Below are positions 5,568 to 9,573 of a stretch of 9,573 nt of DNA, piece by piece. Position numbers and translations under genes: made by a program. This DNA is from an uncultured Thermoproteales archaeon. Lineage in GTDB: Archaea; Thermoproteota; Thermoprotei; Thermoproteales; Thermoproteaceae. The notes under the pieces are model-generated. The model was given only the letters and a program-made list of their open reading frames with translations, made no database searches and was not told the DNA's origin. The stretch is from the NCBI GenBank assembly GCA_946480885.1, contig CAMLLK010000019.1, positions 1 through 9,573 of the forward strand, written 5' to 3'. Within the stretch, counting starts at the first letter, position 1, and each line of letters opens with the position of its first letter.

Positions 5568-6277
5568 AGATTGAATTTAAGATTTTTAAACCAGTTGAAG
5601 ACTATGAATTATTTGTCACAGGTTTCGCTGGGATTGGTATAGTTGGGCACATAGCCACGAAGTACATTTCACGTAATTGTGAAATAGTTGGGTTGATTAG
5701 ATATAGAGGAGAGCCTCCTATAGTGTCTATCGAAGGCAGCCGTCTGTTACTACAAAACGAAATTTTCTCATGTGGGAGAATCGTAGGCGTTGTGAATAAC
5801 TACGGCCTACACGACGCCGTTTTTTACGACTATACAAAAGAACTAGCCACGTGGATAGCGGCTAATGAGTTCAAAGCCGCTGTGTTATTCGGCGGGCTTG
5901 ATGGAAGACTGAGGAAGGGGGACGACCTCTTACGGATTGTCTACACAGAGGCGTATTACAGAGCGGGTCTGCCCACAGGCCCAGCGTCTATTTTAGAACC
6001 GGGGCTTCAGATTGTAGGACCTCTCGCCTATATGGTATCTTTTCTAAATGAGCTAGACTTCCCAGCCATAGTTATACTGCCATATGCAGATGTCTCAAGG
6101 CCTGCCGACCCCTATGCGGCGAGCGTCGCCATTGAGTACTTCTCTCAACTGTATGGGCTTTATATAGACATAAGTAGTCTGAGGCAGATGGCAGAGGAAT
6201 TAGAAAAAGAGCTTGAAGAGGCTAGACGCCGGTTGCAAGAACAGAGGAGAGAAGAAACGTCGAAGCTATATATATAG
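5564..6277 (+). CDS. PAC2-family protein, probable proteasome assembly chaperone with a C-terminal HbYX tail
   Basis: Cytosolic protein of the PAC2 (PbaA/PbaB-like) family, whose archaeal members bind proteasome subunits and assist assembly or activation of the 20S particle. The 237 residues show the family core: an N-terminal strand ending in G-F-A-G-I-G-I-V-G (20-28), L-F-G-G-L-D (108-113), and a later segment with G-x-P-T-G-P-A and V-G-P-L-A-Y that is typical of the family. Residues about 203-232 are a strongly charged coiled-coil helix. The protein ends L-Y-I (235-237), a hydrophobic-Tyr-X tail of the kind that docks into pockets of the proteasome alpha ring. The ATG overlaps the tfe stop by 4 bp (ATGA). 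The 3' end overlaps the convergent transglycosylase gene by 12 bp. The proteasome role is inferred from family and tail. Confidence 0.88.
   Translation: MKIEFKIFKPVEDYELFVTGFAGIGIVGHIATKYISRNCEIVGLIRYRGEPPIVSIEGSRLLLQNEIFSCGRIVGVVNNYGLHDAVFYDYTKELATWIAANEFKAAVLFGGLDGRLRKGDDLLRIVYTEAYYRAGLPTGPASILEPGLQIVGPLAYMVSFLNELDFPAIVILPYADVSRPADPYAASVAIEYFSQLYGLYIDISSLRQMAEELEKELEEARRRLQEQRREETSKLYI
6266..6277. repeat. 12-bp perfect palindrome shared by two convergent stop codons
   Basis: CTATATATATAG is its own reverse complement. On both strands it encodes Leu-Tyr-Ile-stop, and it forms the exact overlap of the PAC2 gene (+) and the transglycosylase gene (-). No poly-T follows closely on either side, so a terminator role is not supported. 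Confidence 0.9.
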
Positions 6278-7747
6278 TCTAATCTCATCTAGAGAATTTA
6301 GTCTAACTACTTTCCTCTCTATATGTTGGATATCTACTCCGTATGTTAAAACTAAGTCGTATCTCTCAAGCCATTGATACAATCTAGCTCTAGCCTCTTC
6401 AGACTCTCCCATTGACTCGTTTTGAGATAGGGGGTATATCTCCGCCAATTCCTCAGGAACCACGCCGAAGATTGGGTCGTAGAACAAGACGTGGAGATCT
6501 TTTGCAATTGATTTGAGATATGTATACTCCCAACTTTTATTATACGGCTTTGTCTCTGTCCGTATTACCACAGCTTTTCTACGCGGCGTATAGACCTCCT
6601 CAAGTCTATTCCAATGTCTATAAGGCTCTGGCCTTGAGGAAGATGTGTCGCCGTAGAAAATTAGGCCGTGGGGCCTCGGATGTGTCTCTGGGTCGAATTT
6701 TTCTAATAGTTTTCTATATCTACGTAGGTCTTTTAGAAATCTATACAGCGATGGGTGACACCGGGACTTCATCTCTAAATATTCCCACAGAGTCCCCTCG
6801 TATATCCTCTGCTTTATCTCTAACAACTCTTCTCTTAATATGGCTAAGTTATGCTCTGCAATTAACAAAGTCCTCTCTTCACGTGGCATCTCTCTCAGCT
6901 CATCTACAGACTTATAACAAAGCTTTGTGCTACAGGGTAGGTAGTCTGTTTTCACGTCGTCGAGCCGTAGTGTTCTATCTCTGAGTATAATTCTGTCGTC
7001 TCTGGCGTAAAGAATATACGAAGCGCTGTCGAATAAATCTACGCCTATCGCCACTGCGAATGGGAGTACTAACGGGTGGCCGGCTCCAAAGAGATGGAGA
7101 GGGGCCTCTCTTTGTAAATTAAATTTAACTTCTAGCGCAATCTTAAGGACTTGATCAAAGCGGTACTCTTCGAGAAGTGTAGTTGGACTCCCAATAGCAA
7201 ACACGTCGAAGTTTAACTTAGATAACTCTTTTGTAGATCTTATAACTAAGTCTCTGTAAAGCCCTCCTTGTATAGGAGCAACTACAAGCATATTTAGTTT
7301 GTATTTCCAAACGCTCGCCGCCTTCGCCCTCCTAATTGTCTCTTCTACTTTCAACACCGCACTTCTATACGGCTCTTCGTAGTCAAAGGGGAGGTCAAGA
7401 ATTACGCCGATGTCGCTGCCTATTTTAGATTGATATAGTAAGATTTCGTTTGGATCTACGTCGACAGTTCCATATTTTAAGATTTGGTAGGCACCTGAGT
7501 CTGTCATTACGACTCCGCTCCATTTTAATAAATTCTTTATATTAACATGCCCCCCGTTTGTTAACCTGTAGACAAAATATGAATTTGTTATAATCTGTTT
7601 AAAGTATTTGTCAATTACGTCTATTGGCACTTCTTGCCTCCTGGGATCAACCACTGGGAACAACGCAGGCGTGTGTATAGCGCCGCTCTTTGTGTATAGC
7701 CTCCCGACTCTCCCCCCTAGGTCTTTAGCCTCAATTTCAAAAACCAC
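6266..7747 (-). CDS. tgtA: Archaeosine tRNA-guanine transglycosylase, catalytic and C1 domains, no PUA
   Basis: Archaeal TGT exchanges guanine-15 in the tRNA D-loop for preQ0, the first committed tRNA step toward archaeosine. Numbered from GTG 7747 (493 residues): TIM-barrel catalytic domain (about 1-350) with M-T-D-S-G-A-Y-Q (Asp83, acid/base), A-P-I-Q-G-G (158-163), F-G-A-G-H-P (220-225) and G-V-D-L-F-D-S-A-S-Y with the nucleophile Asp240. The zinc region reads P-C-S-T-K-L-C (271-277) and His299; where Pyrococcus arcTGT has C-x-C-x2-C, the middle position here is Thr274. A C1-like domain follows (about 355-445: H-G-L-I-F-Y-G-D, V-P-E-E-L-A-E-I-Y-P). One-piece archaeal enzymes are about 580 residues and continue with C2 and PUA; these are absent here and appear encoded at 2915-3367. 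GTG starts the family's usual first strand (MVFEIEAKD). The gene is 24 bp from the gene behind it. Confidence 0.95.
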   Translation of the reverse strand: MVFEIEAKDLGGRVGRLYTKSGAIHTPALFPVVDPRRQEVPIDVIDKYFKQIITNSYFVYRLTNGGHVNIKNLLKWSGVVMTDSGAYQILKYGTVDVDPNEILLYQSKIGSDIGVILDLPFDYEEPYRSAVLKVEETIRRAKAASVWKYKLNMLVVAPIQGGLYRDLVIRSTKELSKLNFDVFAIGSPTTLLEEYRFDQVLKIALEVKFNLQREAPLHLFGAGHPLVLPFAVAIGVDLFDSASYILYARDDRIILRDRTLRLDDVKTDYLPCSTKLCYKSVDELREMPREERTLLIAEHNLAILREELLEIKQRIYEGTLWEYLEMKSRCHPSLYRFLKDLRRYRKLLEKFDPETHPRPHGLIFYGDTSSSRPEPYRHWNRLEEVYTPRRKAVVIRTETKPYNKSWEYTYLKSIAKDLHVLFYDPIFGVVPEELAEIYPLSQNESMGESEEARARLYQWLERYDLVLTYGVDIQHIERKVVRLNSLDEIRLYI

Positions 7748-7758
7748 GTCATAGAAAT

Positions 7759-7764
7759 AAAAAA
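7759..7764 (-). promoter_or_regulatory. T-rich tract between the ATPase cluster and the transglycosylase gene
   Basis: In the 24-bp gap between the 169-residue membrane protein and the transglycosylase, the - strand reads TTTTTTATTT, preceded by GTTAAATC. The six-T run could end transcription of the upstream cluster. The AT-rich block could equally be a TATA element for the transglycosylase: the GTTAAATC centre is about 21 nt from GTG 7747. I cannot choose between the two. Confidence 0.3.
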
Positions 7765-7771
7765 GATTTAA

Positions 7772-8281
7772 CTAGTCTAGGTCTACTATTTCGTACTCAG
7801 AGAGTATTTTTGTCTTATCTGCCACAAAGTTCGGCCCAACTGTAGCTAGATACCGCCTTACTTCTCTAAACCAAGACGGCTCCTCTATTGTATAGCCCTT
7901 AACGTAGGCGTTGTTGACTATAACAACAAGGTTTACAATATTTGGATGAATAGACCTAACTCCGCCTCGCGGCACTACGTCTAGTATATTTTCCGGCAGT
8001 GTCTTAACAGCCTCTTCCAATTTTTTAAGTCTCCTACGTGATCTATACGTGACGATTTTCCTCTCAACAACTTTCTTCCCAGCCCTCCCGATTTTCACAG
8101 CAGCTACTGCCAGCCCCAAGAGCCCCAAGACTGTAGTCGGCATGTTTGTAATATGTGCAATTAGAAAAGCGGCAGTTGCAGTGATTGTTGTAAATATAGA
8201 CAACGCCCTCAAGTCTTTGATTAATAGCCCGCCTGCTGTAGAGAAAACACCTATCAATAACGCCAGCAAGATGTCTACCAT
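7772..8281 (-). CDS. Membrane protein of unknown function, third gene of the ATPase cluster
   Basis: A 169-residue protein I do not recognise. Three hydrophobic segments (about 3-20, 26-45 and 49-64) are followed by a very basic stretch (66-90; V-E-R-K-I-V-T-Y-R-S-R-R-R-L-K-K-L), so by the positive-inside rule the C-terminal half should be cytoplasmic. That half (about 80-169) looks like a small mixed alpha/beta domain, with P-E-N-I-L-D-V-V-P, a strand N-L-V-V-I-V-N-N-A-Y and an acidic end. The ATG at 8281 lies inside the end of the 71-residue gene (7-bp overlap), so it is surely co-transcribed with that gene and the ATPase. It is not a TadC/FlaJ-type platform protein, being too short and lacking those motifs. 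It could be a membrane anchor or cytoplasmic adaptor for the ATPase; that is inference from context only. Confidence 0.75.
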   Translation of the reverse strand: MVDILLALLIGVFSTAGGLLIKDLRALSIFTTITATAAFLIAHITNMPTTVLGLLGLAVAAVKIGRAGKKVVERKIVTYRSRRRLKKLEEAVKTLPENILDVVPRGGVRSIHPNIVNLVVIVNNAYVKGYTIEEPSWFREVRRYLATVGPNFVADKTKILSEYEIVDLD

Positions 8282-8490
8282 AGTGGAATAATTTCACAGT
8301 TATTTACTGCTACTAATTGATACTCGCCAGGCGGCAGCCTCTTCATTTGAGCTATACATTTATTCAAGAGCTCTACTTTTTTCTTAATAAAGGCGTCGAG
8401 TCTATCATCTCTTTCAGACAGCGAGTTTAACAGCTCTATTTCACGCTCCACGGCTTTGATAATCTCCTCAAGCCTTCCGTAGTAGAGCAT
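8275..8490 (-). CDS. Small helical protein of unknown function, second gene of the ATPase cluster
   Basis: A 71-residue protein I do not recognise. Residues about 5-50 are a charged amphipathic helix or coiled coil with regular Leu/Ile spacing (L-E-E-I-I-K-A-V-E-R-E-I-E-L-L, then I-K-K-K-V-E-L-L-N-K-C-I). A short tail P-P-G-E-Y-Q-L-V-A-V-N-N-C-E-I-I-P may form a strand pair. There is no membrane segment or signal. The ATG at 8490 lies 23 bp inside the ATPase gene, and the stop lies 7 bp inside the next gene, an arrangement that favours translational coupling and a common role. Its small size and coiled coil suggest an adaptor or regulator of the ATPase or the membrane protein, but nothing in the sequence proves it. 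Confidence 0.72.
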   Translation of the reverse strand: MLYYGRLEEIIKAVEREIELLNSLSERDDRLDAFIKKKVELLNKCIAQMKRLPPGEYQLVAVNNCEIIPLW

Positions 8491-9573
8491 GTTTCTGTCT
8501 ATAAAACTCTCTGACGGCCTCTCCTACTTTCTCGGCGTCTGTAACTCCTTTCTCTACTAGAGAAGTTAGAAACCTAGCTCTTTCAAATACTTCTTCGTAG
8601 CCGCCTATTTTATTCAACCAATACGACCTCCTTAAGTCAATTTCTACGTTGTCCACCCTCGGATCGTACCAACCCACGTTTATAAGTCCAAATTCTTCTT
8701 CTTTCACTTTTATCTTACCCGGCGCCGCGTATGGATACGCCCTTAGCCACACCACTTCTGTAATAGAGGAGACCCTCCTCCCGAATTCAAAACGTCTAAT
8801 AGTTACCAATACGTGGAAGGCTGAGATATGTTCTGCAGAGACTCCCATCGCCTCGCCGGTTAGACGCATAAAGACCTCCATTATATCTTCTGCGTGGAAA
8901 GTAGTGGCGCCGCCGTGTCCAGTCAAAACTCCTTGGATTAACTCATGTATTTCCTTGCCGCGACTCTCTCCAATGACTATAATGTCAGGCCTCGCTCTAA
9001 GTAGATATTTAACTAAGTCAATTAGATAAATAGCTGATTCCGACCCAGGCAGACCCTTCATATAATCATACATCGGCGACGTAAACAACATCACTACGTT
9101 TTGATAACTCGGCGGCACTCTAATCTCCGGCGTTTCTTCTGCAATGGCTAGACGTTTATGAGGCAGTAAGACAAGCAAGGCGTTGAGTAGAGTAGTCTTG
9201 CCAGTGCCGGTGCCGCCGACTACCATTATAGATTTGTGGTGTTCAAATAAGTACCATAGATAAGCCATGGCAAGCGGCGAGATTGTTCGCTTCTTTATCA
9301 ATTCAGTTGGAGATATGGGGAAGGGCGGTTGGATACGTACAGAGACGTATGGCGGGTTGCGGGCAACTCTAGTAGACATAGCCGTGGCGAAGCGAAGCAA
9401 CGCCCCGTTTCTAAGACGTATATATGTATCTTGAATTGGGTATTGTTCATTCAGGGGGCGCCCCGTCTCGGCGTAGACACGTCCAATTATTTTAATCAAC
9501 GCCTCTTTGTTAGTAGGTATGATATTACTTCGTACATTATATCCATAGTCTCTATGGTCGACGTAGATAGGAT
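8468..9573 (-). CDS. Archaeal type II/IV secretion-type ATPase (VirB11/TadA/GspE family), 5' end outside the window
   Basis: Hexameric secretion or pilus-assembly ATPase acting at the cytoplasmic membrane, related to archaeal TadA/GspE-like ATPases. TTG 9499 could be read as a start, but the frame stays open to the window edge, and the extra residues (P-I-Y-V-D-H-R-D-Y-G, then S-N-I) match the conserved N-terminal domain. The gene is therefore truncated by the window, with 367 residues visible. Motifs are I-Q-P-P-F-P-I-S-P before the nucleotide domain, Walker A G-G-T-G-T-G-K-T-T (near 9192-9218), an Asp-box-like E-E-T-P-E-I-R, Walker B R-P-D-I-I-V-I-G-E-S-R and the His box G-H-G-G-A-T-T-F-H-A-E-D. 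All key residues are present. No pilin or platform protein gene is visible here; it could lie upstream. It overlaps the 71-residue gene by 23 bp. Confidence 0.93.
   Translation of the reverse strand, partial: PIYVDHRDYGYNVRSNIIPTNKEALIKIIGRVYAETGRPLNEQYPIQDTYIRLRNGALLRFATAMSTRVARNPPYVSVRIQPPFPISPTELIKKRTISPLAMAYLWYLFEHHKSIMVVGGTGTGKTTLLNALLVLLPHKRLAIAEETPEIRVPPSYQNVVMLFTSPMYDYMKGLPGSESAIYLIDLVKYLLRARPDIIVIGESRGKEIHELIQGVLTGHGGATTFHAEDIMEVFMRLTGEAMGVSAEHISAFHVLVTIRRFEFGRRVSSITEVVWLRAYPYAAPGKIKVKEEEFGLINVGWYDPRVDNVEIDLRRSYWLNKIGGYEEVFERARFLTSLVEKGVTDAEKVGEAVREFYRQKHALLRKA

Noticed and set aside
6266..6277. Palindrome as a bidirectional terminator hairpin
   Set aside because: A 12-bp AT-only palindrome would make a very weak stem, and no T-run follows. 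Its occurrence is fully explained by the two coding ends.
6520..6984. Open + strand frame of 154 codons inside the transglycosylase gene
   Set aside because: The - strand encodes conserved TGT zinc-region and C1 motifs here. The + reading has no domain and no promoter of its own.
9497..9499. TTG at 9499 as the start of the secretion ATPase
   Set aside because: The frame continues without a stop to the window edge, and the extra residues match the conserved N-terminal domain (H-R-D-Y-G), so the gene is cut by the window instead.

Overview
This 9.6 kb stretch is compact archaeal chromosome. It most probably comes from a hyperthermophilic crenarchaeon of the Thermoproteales, close to Pyrobaculum. 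The evidence is an LSm protein that, from memory, is almost identical to Pyrobaculum aerophilum SmAP1; ribosomal protein L37e; TFE; MBF1; an archaeosine-type tRNA-guanine transglycosylase; frequent GTG and TTG starts; almost no Shine-Dalgarno sequences; TATA boxes about 19-27 nt upstream of start codons (leaderless mRNAs); and genes that mostly touch or overlap. I cannot name the species without a database search. No gene-free stretch exceeds about 75 bases, and I see no rRNA, tRNA, CRISPR array or insertion sequence.

Left part (1-2365): the 3' part of a cytidine deaminase on the + strand runs into an Mrp/NBP35-type Fe-S carrier ATPase on the - strand. Behind the ATPase on the same strand are a MarC-family membrane protein, the 52-residue ribosomal protein L37e (1926-2084, easily missed because it is short) and LSm/SmAP1. 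The LSm and L37e genes overlap in an ATGA, the conserved archaeal LSm-rpl37e pair.

Middle part (2382-6277): two small unrecognised + strand genes diverge from LSm. They converge on a - strand gene that encodes only a TGT C2-like domain plus a PUA domain. From a shared promoter region a + strand operon then runs MBF1, HflX GTPase, TFE and a PAC2-family proteasome assembly chaperone, with every junction overlapping. This operon joins translation and ribosome-associated factors, basal transcription and proteasome assembly.

Right part (6266-9573): the main archaeosine tRNA-guanine transglycosylase gene (TGT catalytic domain plus C1, no PUA) is on the - strand. Upstream of it is a tightly overlapping cluster of a VirB11/TadA/GspE-type secretion ATPase (5' end outside the window), a 71-residue helical protein and a 169-residue membrane protein.

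The most interesting points are these: the archaeosine transglycosylase appears split into two genes about 3 kb apart; its catalytic half has Thr where a zinc-binding Cys is expected; Mrp has a displaced Cys pair; the PAC2 protein ends in a Leu-Tyr-Ile (HbYX) tail encoded in a 12-bp palindrome shared with the stop of the convergent gene; and two sets of orphan small genes have no recognisable family. I found no clearly novel multi-gene system. The best candidates for undescribed biology are the ATPase/71-aa/169-aa cluster and the 2382-2952 gene pair.
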